From: Hephaestia sp. MAHUQ-44
GTDB taxonomy: Bacteria; Pseudomonadota; Alphaproteobacteria; Sphingomonadales; Sphingomonadaceae
Assembly (NCBI RefSeq): GCF_023806085.1
Contig: NZ_JAMSLX010000004.1
Location: forward strand, 186,001 to 250,000
Length of the DNA stretch: 64,000 nucleotides
Direction of reading: 5' to 3'
Under the pieces are notes generated by a model. It did not search any database. It was given only the letters and a program-made list of their open reading frames with translations, and was not told the DNA's origin. Each line of letters starts with the position of its first letter. Positions within the stretch are counted from its first letter, which is position 1. The translations under genes and the position numbers were made by a program. Below, piece by piece: positions 13,451-21,003 of the stretch.

Positions 13451-14502
13451 TACCAGGGCTTGGAGCGCGCCACGGCCAACCCACGCACGTCGTTGGGCCA
13501 TTTGCCGCTGACCGCGCAATAGAAGTGATAGAGCGCGCCGTCGTGATAGATCACCGCCGGCTTGTGCGCATATTTCTCGTCGATCGATCCGGGCGGGCCG
13601 ACGTCGATCAGCACCTCGTCGACCTTCTTGAAGCTGGTCAGGCTGTCGCCCATCGCCAGCAATTCGCGCGCATGGCCGTCATAGGCGAGCCCGAAATAGA
13701 ACATCCCCCAGCGGCCGCGATGCTTGACCAGCACCGGATCGCTCGCGAAGCGCGCGTCGGGCGCGCCATTGGGGCCGTTCGGGATCACCGGGTTGCCGGG
13801 GTGGCGCGTCCAGGTCTTGAGATCCTTCGAGGTCGCGATGCCGGTCTGCTCGTGCCACGGCTGGCCCGTCGTCTTGGCGTTGTAGAACAGATAGAATGTA
13901 TCGCCGTCCTTCATGATCGTGGGCTTGTAGAGCCCGCCGCGCTCCCAATCGGCGCCGTCCTCGGCGCGCAGGATCACGGGGCCGCGCTCCCAGTTCATGA
14001 AATCGTCGCTCCAGGCGATGCCGATCACCGCGGGGCCCTCTTCATATCCGGGGCTCGGATAGGCGTGCCATACCGCGACATAGCGGCCGTCGACCTTGAG
14101 CAGCCGGCCGGGTGATTGCAGATCGTTCTCGCGCAGGATCGACGCGCAGGCGATATTGTAGCGGGTGATCGGATCGTTGGGGTCGCGCGCCATGATGACG
14201 CCGAGCCGGCGCCAGTTGATCAGATCGTCCGATTCGCAGATTCCGGTCTGGTAACCGATGCCGTCGAACCCGACGTGCGTCAGATAGAATTTGCCGTTGG
14301 CCGAAAAGACGAACGGGCAATCGACCGCTTTTTCGTCGAAACTGCCGGGAATGCCCGATCCGCCGAGGATCAGCTTGGGATATTTATAGGGCGTGCGATA
14401 GGGCGCGACCGGGTCGGCGGCCATGGCCCGTGCGGCGTCGGGCAGCAGCAGCGCGCCGGTGCCGGCCATGGTTGCGCCGAGAAGCGAACGACGGTCGATC
14501 AT
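13450..14502 (-). CDS. Exported five-bladed beta-propeller glycosidase (GH43/32/130-like fold)
   Basis: A 350-residue protein with a Tat-like signal (DRRSLLGATMAGTGALL, Ala-rich end near residue 28). Repeated blade signatures are visible: CPFVFSANGKFYLTHVGFDG, GRYVAVWHAYPS, KPTIMKDGDTFYLFYNAK, SDPVLVKHRGRWGMFYFG and KPAVIYHDGALYHFYCAV. Such repeats occur in GH32, GH43, GH117 and GH130 propeller enzymes. I cannot place it in one family, and I assign no catalytic residues. It sits 62 bases downstream of a GntR gene on the same strand and may be co-transcribed with it. Neighbouring glycosidase and apiose genes suggest action on a plant cell wall side chain. Confidence 0.65.
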   Translation of the reverse strand: MIDRRSLLGATMAGTGALLLPDAARAMAADPVAPYRTPYKYPKLILGGSGIPGSFDEKAVDCPFVFSANGKFYLTHVGFDGIGYQTGICESDDLINWRRLGVIMARDPNDPITRYNIACASILRENDLQSPGRLLKVDGRYVAVWHAYPSPGYEEGPAVIGIAWSDDFMNWERGPVILRAEDGADWERGGLYKPTIMKDGDTFYLFYNAKTTGQPWHEQTGIATSKDLKTWTRHPGNPVIPNGPNGAPDARFASDPVLVKHRGRWGMFYFGLAYDGHARELLAMGDSLTSFKKVDEVLIDVGPPGSIDEKYAHKPAVIYHDGALYHFYCAVSGKWPNDVRGLAVARSKPW

Positions 14503-14564
14503 GTTGTGTAGTTCCTCAGTGTGGTAGAGTTGGGGGTGAGGGGGCGGCGCCTTGCCGCGCCCCG

Positions 14565-15308
14565 TCAGGATTTGGCGCCGGCCTCGACCTTGGCGATCCG
14601 GCCCACCCCGTGGCCGATGATCGCCCGCATCGCCGCCGACGCGGCGGGGCCGTCGCGGGCCTCGATGGCATCGACGATGCGTTCATGGCCGCGCACGCTG
14701 ACCTTGTGTTCGTGCTCCTCGCGGAACGGCGAACTCAGCGTGAACGAGGCGACCAGTGCGGTTTCGACCACCGCCGACATCGACCGCATCAGGACGTTGC
14801 CCGATGCCTTGCCGACCGCGCGGTGGAAATCGAGATCGACCTCGGCGAATTCGCGCGCGCTGCCGGTTGCGTCCCACATCTGCGCGATGCAGCGCCGCAA
14901 TTCGGCAACATCCTCGTCCGACCGGTGCTCGGCGGCTTCGGCGGCGGCGGCGGGCTCCAGCGCGAGGCGCACCTGGGTCAAATCGTGGCGGAAATGGGCA
15001 TCGAACCCCTGGCTGACCTTCCACGACAGCACATCGGCGTCGAAGAAATTCCAGTGCGAGGAATCGAGCACGGTGGTGCCGACGCGCGTCTTGGAGACGA
15101 TCAGCCCCTTGGCGGTCAGCGTCTTGAGCACTTCGCGCAGCACCGTGCGCGAGACGCCGAATCGGTGCAGGATTTCGCTTTCGGAGGGGATTTTCGATCC
15201 CGTGGGATAGACCCCGGCGAGGATTTCGCTGCCCAAGGTGCGTGCGACCTGATCGTGGCTCGACAAGGTGCCTTCGGTATAGCGCCCGAATTTGGCCGGA
15301 AATGCCAT
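14565..15308 (-). CDS. GntR family (FCD domain) transcriptional regulator
   Basis: A 247-residue regulator is called from ATG 15308 because GCAGGAG lies just upstream and the family's conserved N-terminus (TLGSEILAGVYPTGSKIPSE) begins shortly after. The frame is open to 15485, which would add 59 poorly conserved residues. The helix-turn-helix is SEILHRFGVSRTVLREVLKTL, here split in two overlapping helices about residues 43-63. The FCD domain has FAEVDLDFHRAVGKASGN and ends HERIVDAIEARDGPAASAAM. It precedes the beta-propeller glycosidase gene on the same strand. Relatives control hexuronate or sugar-acid genes. A long inverted repeat upstream (15518-15551) may be its operator. Confidence 0.8.
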   Translation of the reverse strand: MAFPAKFGRYTEGTLSSHDQVARTLGSEILAGVYPTGSKIPSESEILHRFGVSRTVLREVLKTLTAKGLIVSKTRVGTTVLDSSHWNFFDADVLSWKVSQGFDAHFRHDLTQVRLALEPAAAAEAAEHRSDEDVAELRRCIAQMWDATGSAREFAEVDLDFHRAVGKASGNVLMRSMSAVVETALVASFTLSSPFREEHEHKVSVRGHERIVDAIEARDGPAASAAMRAIIGHGVGRIAKVEAGAKS

Positions 15309-15517
15309 CGCCGAAACTCCTGCTCGACCGTTGCCGCCATGCATCGCCGACGCGGCGGGGAGCGCTACCGCTCCGTCGCCCGATGCCCCGGCGTGGGAAA
15401 TATCATCGGTCATTTTGCTGCCCGAAAGCAACAGCGTTGCCGGTTGGTCGGCGCGGAATTGTCGAACATCGCTGCGACACCGCACGCGTGAAATGATTGC
15501 CTAGCCATTTGCCCTCT

Positions 15518-15551
15518 CTTGTATTTTTCAATTGGTAATATTTTATACAAG
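15518..15551. promoter_or_regulatory. Inverted repeat upstream of the second GntR gene
   Basis: CTTGTAT (15518-15524) and ATACAAG (15545-15551) form a perfect 7-bp inverted repeat around a 20-bp AT-rich centre containing TTGGTAATATTTTAT. The AT-rich island contrasts with the surrounding GC-rich DNA. It is a likely autoregulatory site and promoter for the regulator; the binding protein is not shown by sequence. Confidence 0.45.
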
Positions 15552-15636
15552 CACTGGCAAGGTCACCGACCCTATCACCTGCATTTGGGCGGCAGGCCCG
15601 TGGTCGATGCGATCGGCGCGGCGCGGGTACAAACGA

Positions 15637-15672
15637 AAACAGGCCCGACCGATAACCCGGCCGGGCCTGTTT
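15637..15672 (-). terminator. Rho-independent terminator of tRNA-Val
   Basis: AAACAGGCCCG (15637-15647) and CGGGCCTGTTT (15662-15672) form an 11-bp stem. Read on the minus strand it is followed by further T residues (TTTTCGTTT). It lies 24 bases beyond the 3' end of the tRNA. Confidence 0.75.
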
Positions 15673-15696
15673 GAGGGTTGCGTTCGCAACATTCAA

Positions 15697-15771
15697 TGGT
15701 GGGCGTGGCAAGGATTGAACTTGCGACCCCTGCGATGTCAACACAGTGCTCTACCACTGAGCTACACGCCC
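15697..15771 (-). tRNA. tRNA-Val (anticodon GAC)
   Basis: On the minus strand the acceptor arm GGGCGTG (15771-15765) pairs with CACGCCC, followed by discriminator A and an encoded CCA (15699-15697). The D arm is GCTCAGTGGTAGAGC. The anticodon stem CTGTG/CGCAG encloses the loop TTGACAT, giving anticodon GAC, which reads GUC and GUU valine codons. The T arm contains the standard GTTCAAT loop. All four stems close. A strong terminator follows at 15637-15672. Confidence 0.95.
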
Positions 15772-15941
15772 ACGAGGAGGCGGGCTGTAGCCGGGGAGGC
15801 CGGCGTATGCAAGCGCTCTATCGTCCGTTTCGAAAGGTGGCACGGGCCCGCTCCGCCGCCCCGCCTTCCAGTCAGGATGATATCTTGGGAAGTGGGGGTG
15901 GGAAGCGGGCCGGTGCTGCCTCCACAGACGGGGCATAAACT

Positions 15942-16319
15942 CTATTTGCCGCCCGACATGTGCTCGATCTCGAACATGCGATCGACCTCGAGCACAAGGT
16001 CGCGCAGGTGGAACGGTTTGGAGAGGACGCGCGCCTCGGGCATCGTCCGCCCGGCCTTCAGCGTCACCGCGGCGAAGCCGGTGATGAACATCACGCGCGT
16101 GTCGGTCGAGATCTCGGCACAGCGCTGCGCCAGTTCGATCCCGTCCATCTCGGGCATGACGATATCGGTCAGCAGCAGGTCGAAATGCTCGGTTTCGAGC
16201 AACGGAATCGCTGCCGTGCCGCGATCGACCGCGCTCACCGCATAGCCCGACCGCTCGAGCGCACGCGTCAGATATTCGCGCATCACCTGGTCATCTTCGG
16301 CCAGCAGAATTCGGATCAT
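15942..16319 (-). CDS. cpdR: Single-domain response regulator, CpdR-like
   Basis: A 125-residue protein consisting only of a receiver domain: acidic pair AEDD (residues 7-10), phospho-acceptor aspartate in LLLTDIVMPEMDGIE (Asp near residue 51), the conserved Thr in MFITGFA, and Lys in LSKPFHL. There is no output domain. The order ILLAEDD, LLLTDIVMP and LSKPFHLRDL resembles CpdR of Caulobacter, which in its unphosphorylated state delivers cell-cycle proteins to ClpXP. The phosphorelay donor would be ChpT. The gene stands alone between the tRNA and an N-formylglutamate amidohydrolase. Another stand-alone receiver is the alternative. Confidence 0.75.
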   Translation of the reverse strand: MIRILLAEDDQVMREYLTRALERSGYAVSAVDRGTAAIPLLETEHFDLLLTDIVMPEMDGIELAQRCAEISTDTRVMFITGFAAVTLKAGRTMPEARVLSKPFHLRDLVLEVDRMFEIEHMSGGK

Positions 16320-16441
16320 TGGGCGCCCCTACGCTTCACGAACGTGTCTATGCGCAAAGCGTTTAAGATTTTCCAGCCCGCAGCGCGTCCCGCAATGTGA
16401 CGATTGCCGTCGAGCGGTGCGCGGCATAGGATGGACGGGAC

Positions 16442-17296
16442 ATGGAGAATGCGCCGCCGTTCGACCGCCACGGGCCTGCCGAGCCAACCAGCCCGGTGGT
16501 CTTGTCGGTGCCGCATGCGGGGCGGGACTATCCCCTGCAATTGCGGGCGGCGCTGCGGGTGCCGATCGGCCAATTGGCCGCGCTGGAGGATCGCGCGGTC
16601 GATCAGGTGGCGCTGGCCGCGCGGATCGGCGAAACCACGTTCGTCCAGCGCCGTGCGCGTGCCTGGATCGATCTCAACCGCGCCGAGCACGAACGCGATC
16701 CGCGCGTCGATGAAGGCGCGTCGATCACCCGTTTGCCTTTCCCCTCGGCCAAGCTGCGCAGCGGCCTCGGGCTGGTGCCGCGCCGCGCCGCGCGCTCGGG
16801 CGATCTCTGGTGTCGCCGCTTCACCGCCGAGGAGATCGTCGCGCGCATCCGGCTCGATCACCGGCCGTATCACGCGGCGCTGTCGCGCGCGCTCGCTGCC
16901 GCGCGCGCGCGGTTCGGGGTGGCGGTGCTGCTCGACCTGCATTCGATGCCCCCGCTCGGCACCGGGGGCGATACGGTGCGCATCGTCCTGGGCGATCGGT
17001 TCGGCAAGAGCGCGCGCGCGCGCTTCGTCGCCCGGCTCGAAGGCGAGGCCGCGGCCATGGGATGCCGCTATGCGCTCAACAGCCCTTATGCCGGCGGGCA
17101 TATCCTCGAACGCCATGCCGCGCCGCGTGGCGGGATTCACGCGGTCCAGATCGAATTCTGCCGCACGCTCTATCTCGATGCCGCGCTCGATCGGCCAGGC
17201 GAGGGGCTGGAGCGGACCGCGGCACTGTTGCGCCGGATGATCGACGCGCTCGCCGATGAGGCGCTGGCGCAGCCCGGGGCGCTCGCGGCCGAATGA
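16442..17296 (+). CDS. N-formylglutamate amidohydrolase
   Basis: A 284-residue hydrolase of the N-formylglutamate amidohydrolase family (PF05013). Visible markers are VVLSVPHAGRDYP near residue 19, DLNRAEHERDP, VAVLLDLHSMPP with the metal-binding Asp-His, SPYAGGHILERHA, and AVQIEFCRTLYLD. The family releases formate from N-formylglutamate at the end of histidine breakdown; related proteins act on other N-formyl or N-carbamoyl amino acids. No other histidine-degradation gene is nearby, so the physiological substrate is open. It starts at ATG 16442 and faces a small-RNA terminator on the opposite strand downstream. Confidence 0.85.
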   Translation: MENAPPFDRHGPAEPTSPVVLSVPHAGRDYPLQLRAALRVPIGQLAALEDRAVDQVALAARIGETTFVQRRARAWIDLNRAEHERDPRVDEGASITRLPFPSAKLRSGLGLVPRRAARSGDLWCRRFTAEEIVARIRLDHRPYHAALSRALAAARARFGVAVLLDLHSMPPLGTGGDTVRIVLGDRFGKSARARFVARLEGEAAAMGCRYALNSPYAGGHILERHAAPRGGIHAVQIEFCRTLYLDAALDRPGEGLERTAALLRRMIDALADEALAQPGALAAE

Positions 17297-17337
17297 AGGA
17301 TTGGATTGCCGCCCATCCTCGCAACCCGAACCCTCAT

Positions 17338-17444
17338 AAAAAACCACCTCGTGCATGACGCACGAGGTGGCCAAGGTTCAGGGAGGACACACGCCCGAAG
17401 GCGTGCCATACGACCTCGCGAAAGGGGGGGACACGAAGCCGTAC
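17338..17444 (-). ncRNA. Probable small RNA with its own promoter and terminator
   Basis: On the minus strand a near-consensus sigma-70 promoter (TTGAAG, 17479-17474; 17-bp spacer; TATATT, 17456-17451) predicts a start near 17444. About 100 bases later an 11-bp perfect stem (GCACGAGGTGG/CCACCTCGTGC in plus coordinates 17344-17370) is followed by six U. Between them are a C7 run (about 17430-17424), a UUCG-capped hairpin ACGCCTTCGGGCGT (17403-17390) and an exposed CCTCCC (17387-17382). No convincing reading frame fits. C-rich single-stranded motifs are typical of alphaproteobacterial sRNAs that target ribosome binding sites. It does not carry the marker motifs of SRP RNA or tmRNA that I looked for. 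Confidence 0.65.
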
Positions 17445-17450
17445 TCCACG

Positions 17451-17479
17451 AATATAGGGCACGGTGCCGGGGGCTTCAA
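17451..17479 (-). promoter_or_regulatory. Sigma-70 promoter of the predicted small RNA
   Basis: TTGAAG and TATATT on the minus strand are separated by exactly 17 bp. The element lies 43 bases after the stop of the cytochrome b561 gene, so transcription starts independently of that gene. Confidence 0.65.
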
Positions 17480-17521
17480 GGGCTGCGCATGGCGCAATCG
17501 ACGCCGCTTTTACACGCTCCG

Positions 17522-18076
17522 TCAGCGCTTTGATGTGATCCCCGGGATCATCCGCGCGAGCACACCATCCTTGAGCAGCAGATGGTGGCGCAGCGCGCCC
17601 GCGACGTGCAGCAGCACCAGCCCGGCGAACAGCAGCCCCAGCACTTCGTGCAGATCGTGCGCCACGCCCGCGGTCGGCTTGGTCACCGGCAGCAGCGGCA
17701 CGTCGAACAGCCCGAACCAGCCGAGCGGGCGCGGCGGATCGCCCGCCGATACCATCGCCCAGCCGGTCAGCGGCATAATCAGCAGCAACGCATAAAAGGC
17801 CCAGCGCGCCGCCTTGGCGGCGGTGCGTTCCCAACCCGCAAGCTCGGCGGGCAGCGGCGGGGGCTGGTGCCCCAGCCGCCACGCAATCCGCCCGAGCGTG
17901 AGCGCAAGCACGGTGATCCCCACCGCCTTGTGCGTTCCCATCAACGCCTTGAGCGCCGGCACCCCTTCATGGAAGATGCCGACGACAAGGTTGAACAGCA
18001 CGAGCAACGCGATGACCCAGTGAAACCAGATCGCGCCCGTCGAGTACCGATCGGCAGGCCCCGTTGCGCGTGCCAT
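17522..18076 (-). CDS. Cytochrome b561
   Basis: A 184-residue membrane protein with four hydrophobic segments. Heme-binding histidines are expected in IWFHWVIALLVLFN (helix 1), LMGTHKAVG (helix 2) and AHDLHEVLGL (helix 4), as in bacterial dihaem b561 proteins that pass electrons between quinol and periplasmic acceptors or superoxide. It starts at ATG 18076, seven bases after the SapC stop, so the two genes are probably co-transcribed. No partner redox protein is visible in this window. Confidence 0.9.
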   Translation of the reverse strand: MARATGPADRYSTGAIWFHWVIALLVLFNLVVGIFHEGVPALKALMGTHKAVGITVLALTLGRIAWRLGHQPPPLPAELAGWERTAAKAARWAFYALLLIMPLTGWAMVSAGDPPRPLGWFGLFDVPLLPVTKPTAGVAHDLHEVLGLLFAGLVLLHVAGALRHHLLLKDGVLARMIPGITSKR

Positions 18077-18083
18077 GGCGGCC

Positions 18084-18869
18084 TCAGGCGACCGGATCGA
18101 GCTGCGGTTGCGGCTGCGGCATCTTGCCGAGCTGCATCTGGCGGCCGAAAATCTCGCGCATCAGCGACAGCGAGAAGAGGTGCGCATAGAGCAGCGGCAG
18201 CATCCCGTTCTGGTTCGCCCGGCGCAGTTGATCGCCGCGCAGATCCTGCAGCTTCTTCTCGTCGACCATCTGGAAGCCGCGATAGATGAACGGCCGCTCG
18301 GCGCCCTCGGGCTGGATGCTGATCTCGCCGTCCATCAGCAGGCCCAGATCCTTGAGCTCCTTCATGAACGCCTGGGTGCGGGCACCGGCCTGTTCGAAGG
18401 CCTCGTTGAACTGGAGGATGCCCTTGGTGAACTCGGTCGGCTGGTCGCCGTCGAACAAGGCTTCGCCTTCCTCGAAATCGCCGATCGCGTCCGAGGTCGG
18501 GTCGAAGCACAGCGACAATTCCTGCGCATCGGGGCGCAGCCGCGCGAGCATGTACGGATAGCGACGGATATAGGCCGGGATGTACAGGTTCTTCTCGGTG
18601 ATCGTGCCTTCGTCGTCGACGAACACGTTGACGCCTTCGTTGAGCCCCATCAGCGCGATCGGAATCGCATCGTCGCCGAGCGTGAAAACGATCGGCATGA
18701 AGCGCTGGACCAGCGCGAATTCGTCGATCGTCAGCGGCACGGCGTGATGATTGGCGAGGAACGGCGCCTTGTCGCGGGTGCGCGTACGGAATTTGGCGTG
18801 CGCCTGGCTCGAAAGCGGTTCGAGGGCGTTATAGAAAAGCGGAAGCTGATTCTGCGGCGCGCTGGCCAT
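18084..18869 (-). CDS. SapC family protein
   Basis: A 261-residue protein of the SapC family (PF07277), recognised by LTIDEFALVQRFMPIVF, YIPAYIRRYPYML, ELSLCFDPTSD and GFQMVDEKKL. The start is ATG 18869 because GGAGAG lies about six bases upstream; an ATG six codons earlier lacks such a site. The name comes from an S-layer-associated gene of Campylobacter, but the function is unknown. In sphingomonads and Caulobacter SapC genes often lie beside TonB receptor, halogenase and cupin-like genes; here it is instead downstream of an FAD oxidase and upstream of cytochrome b561. Confidence 0.9.
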   Translation of the reverse strand: MASAPQNQLPLFYNALEPLSSQAHAKFRTRTRDKAPFLANHHAVPLTIDEFALVQRFMPIVFTLGDDAIPIALMGLNEGVNVFVDDEGTITEKNLYIPAYIRRYPYMLARLRPDAQELSLCFDPTSDAIGDFEEGEALFDGDQPTEFTKGILQFNEAFEQAGARTQAFMKELKDLGLLMDGEISIQPEGAERPFIYRGFQMVDEKKLQDLRGDQLRRANQNGMLPLLYAHLFSLSLMREIFGRQMQLGKMPQPQPQLDPVA

Positions 18870-18920
18870 TGAAAACTCTCCATGCAAGGCGCGGCGCGCC
18901 GGTTGTTGCGGTTGACGGCT

Positions 18921-20369
18921 CTATTTCCCGGCGGGCTCGCGCGCAAGCCTGACGAGTTTGCCGGGATTGAGCAACCCGGCGGGGTCGAAAGCCGCCTTGA
19001 TCGCGCGCAACGCCCCGAGCCGCGCGGGCGCGCCGAGGCGTTCGAACTCGGCGAGCTTCATCTGCCCGATCCCGTGTTCGGCCGAAATCGATCCCCCCGC
19101 TGCGACGACCAGATCGTCGACGAATCGCGTAATCGCGGGCGCGTCGTCGGCATACCAGCGGTCGGCAGCGGCCCCGGCCGGCGCACGCACATGGAAATGG
19201 ACGTTGCCGTCGCCCAAATGCCCGAACGCGGTCGCGTGGGTGCCGGCAAAGCGGGCTTCGGCGGCGGCGGCGGCGTCGAGCATGAAGCGCGGCATCGCCT
19301 CGACCGGTACCGAAATGTCGAATTGCAGTGCCGGGCCGCCGGCGCGCTCGGCTTCGGAGAGCGACTCGCGCAGCCGCCAGAATGCCTCGGCCTGGGCGTC
19401 GCTCGCCGCGATCACGGCATCGCCGATCAACCCGTCGGCCAGTGCGGGTGCCAGCAGCCGCTCGAGCAAGCTCGCAGGCGCTTCGGCTTCGGAATCACTC
19501 GCCACGGCCTCGATCAGCACATGCCAGGCGTGCGGGCCGGTAAGCGGCGCGCGCGTGCCGGGGATATGGTCGAGCACGCGGCGAAGCGAATCGCCGCGGA
19601 TGATCTCGAAGCTTTCGACTCGATCGGTCGCGGCCTGCATCCGCCGCAGCAAGGCGAGCGCCGCCATCGGGCTTGCGCACCCGACCCAGCCGACCGCGCG
19701 CGCGGTGATCGCGGGGGCAAGCCGAAGCGCGGCGGCGGTGACGATCCCCAGCGTGCCCTCGGCTCCCACCAGCAATTGGGTCAGGTCGTAGCCGCGATTG
19801 TCCTTCTTGAGCACCGCCAGCCCGTCATGCACCGCGCCGTCGGGCAGCACCGCTTCGATTCCCGCGACCAGCCCGCGCATCGTCCCCCAGCGCAGCACCT
19901 GCGTGCCGCCGGCATTGGTCGAGACCAGCCCGCCGATCGTCGCGCTCCCCCGCGATCCCAGCGTCAGTGGAAAGCGACGCCCCTCGGCCGCCACCGCCTC
20001 GTGCAGCGTCTGGAGAATCACCCCGGCCTCGGCGATCGCAAGGTTCGCGGCCGGGTCGATCGCGCGGAGCCGGTTCATCCGCCGCAGCGACAGGATCAGC
20101 GCCGACCCGTCCTCGGGCGGGGTCGCGCCACCGACCATCGAGGTGTTGCCGCCCTGCGGCACCAGCGCGACGCCGCGTGTGCGCGCGGCGGCGACGATCG
20201 TCGCGACCTCTTGCGTCGATGCCGGGCTGAGCAAGGCGGGGGCATGGCCGTGCCAGCGGCCGCGCCAATCCGATTCCCACGGCGCAATCGCGGCGCGGTC
20301 GGTGGTGATCGCCTTGGGGCCGATCCGGTCGCGCAAATGATCGAGCAGGGCGGTTTGGCGCGGGGTCAT
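18921..20369 (-). CDS. FAD-binding oxidoreductase (D-2-hydroxyacid dehydrogenase type)
   Basis: A 482-residue flavoprotein of the GlcD/D-2-hydroxyglutarate dehydrogenase group. The FAD-binding part has ALVPQGGNTSMVGGATP (about residues 75-91) and TLGSRGSATIGGLVSTNAGG; the C-terminal catalytic part has FGHLGDGNVHFHV with its metal-binding histidines and the closing ISAEHGIGQMK and DPAGLLNPGK. The start is ATG 20369; the open frame extends upstream but without family similarity. Members oxidise D-lactate, D-2-hydroxyglutarate or related acids, and the substrate is not evident. It lies 51 bases before SapC on the same strand. Confidence 0.88.
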   Translation of the reverse strand: MTPRQTALLDHLRDRIGPKAITTDRAAIAPWESDWRGRWHGHAPALLSPASTQEVATIVAAARTRGVALVPQGGNTSMVGGATPPEDGSALILSLRRMNRLRAIDPAANLAIAEAGVILQTLHEAVAAEGRRFPLTLGSRGSATIGGLVSTNAGGTQVLRWGTMRGLVAGIEAVLPDGAVHDGLAVLKKDNRGYDLTQLLVGAEGTLGIVTAAALRLAPAITARAVGWVGCASPMAALALLRRMQAATDRVESFEIIRGDSLRRVLDHIPGTRAPLTGPHAWHVLIEAVASDSEAEAPASLLERLLAPALADGLIGDAVIAASDAQAEAFWRLRESLSEAERAGGPALQFDISVPVEAMPRFMLDAAAAAEARFAGTHATAFGHLGDGNVHFHVRAPAGAAADRWYADDAPAITRFVDDLVVAAGGSISAEHGIGQMKLAEFERLGAPARLGALRAIKAAFDPAGLLNPGKLVRLAREPAGK

Positions 20370-20448
20370 GGCCGTATCGCGTAGCACGTGCGACCGGCCG
20401 GGCAAATTCATCGACTGTTCAACCCTCGGGGCTAGAAGCGATGGCCGC

Positions 20449-20910
20449 ATGTCGAGCTTCGTCCTTCCTGCCGCGCTGATGCTGGCGCTGGTTGCGCCCG
20501 GTGCTGCCGCGCCGCTGGGGCCGCCGGCCGGGATCTGGCAGCAATTGACGATCCGCCAGCGGATCGTGGTGCGCGTACCGCGGATGCCGGTGCCTGCCGA
20601 GGCGCGGATGCCTGCCGCCGACATCCGGCCGATCCGCTGGGAAGAAAAGAACGGGCCCAAATGCATCGCGGTCGAAACGCTCGCCGCCGCAACGATCACC
20701 GAGTCCGACAGCGTCGATCTGGTGGTACGCGGCGGCAGCCGGCTACGCGCCAAGTTGGGCGATAATTGTCCGGCACTCGATTTCTATTCGGGCGTCTATT
20801 TGAAGCGAACGAGCGACGGGAAATTGTGTGTGCGGCGCGATTCGATACGCTCGCGTTCGGGTGATGCGTGCCCGATTGTCGCCCTCAAGCGCCTTGTGCC
20901 CGCGCGCTGA
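20449..20910 (+). CDS. Secreted protein of unknown function
   Basis: A 153-residue protein starting at ATG 20449 with a clear signal peptide (SSFVLPAALMLALVAPGAAA). The mature part has three to four cysteines (KCIAVE, DNCPAL, KLCVRR, DACPIV) that could form disulfides, and a pattern of short beta-like segments (DSVDLVVRGGSRLRAKL). I do not recognise a family. It is divergent from the FAD oxidase and precedes the helicase gene on the same strand with a separate control region between them. Confidence 0.7.
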   Translation: MSSFVLPAALMLALVAPGAAAPLGPPAGIWQQLTIRQRIVVRVPRMPVPAEARMPAADIRPIRWEEKNGPKCIAVETLAAATITESDSVDLVVRGGSRLRAKLGDNCPALDFYSGVYLKRTSDGKLCVRRDSIRSRSGDACPIVALKRLVPAR

Positions 20911-20923
20911 CGCGCAGGAAACC

Positions 20924-20940
20924 TTGACATTCACCGTCAA
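20924..20940. promoter_or_regulatory. Palindrome upstream of the DEAD-box helicase gene
   Basis: TTGAC (20924-20928) and GTCAA (20936-20940) form an inverted repeat with a 7-bp centre, 64 bases before the helicase start. The first arm doubles as a consensus -35 (TTGACA), but no good -10 follows at 17 bp. It may be an operator. Confidence 0.35.
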
Positions 20941-21003
20941 ATCCGCGAGCGCGGGTCGCGCAACACGCTTGAGCCGTGACGCTCCTCATTTCCGGATCAC
21001 CCA

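Larger units (their letters stand above)
15309..15696. other. Non-coding stretch between GntR gene and tRNA-Val
   Basis: About 390 bases without a gene if the regulator starts at 15308. It holds the possible N-terminal extension of the regulator (to 15485), an AT-rich control region around 15518-15551, and the tRNA terminator at 15637-15672. I see no other open frame with coding character here. Confidence 0.5.

Noticed and set aside
13450..14502. Calling the propeller enzyme an apiosidase
   Set aside because: The known apiosidase family GH140 has a different fold (TIM barrel); proximity to apiose genes alone does not justify that name.
15309..15485. Extended N-terminus for the second GntR regulator (start at 15485)
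   Set aside because: The extension is low in similarity to the family, and a good ribosome binding site precedes 15308. It was kept only as an alternative.
17338..17444. Considered as SRP RNA, tmRNA or 6S RNA
   Set aside because: The SRP loop motif and a tag-peptide frame or tRNA-like ends are absent, and it is shorter than 6S RNA, so it is left as an unnamed small RNA.
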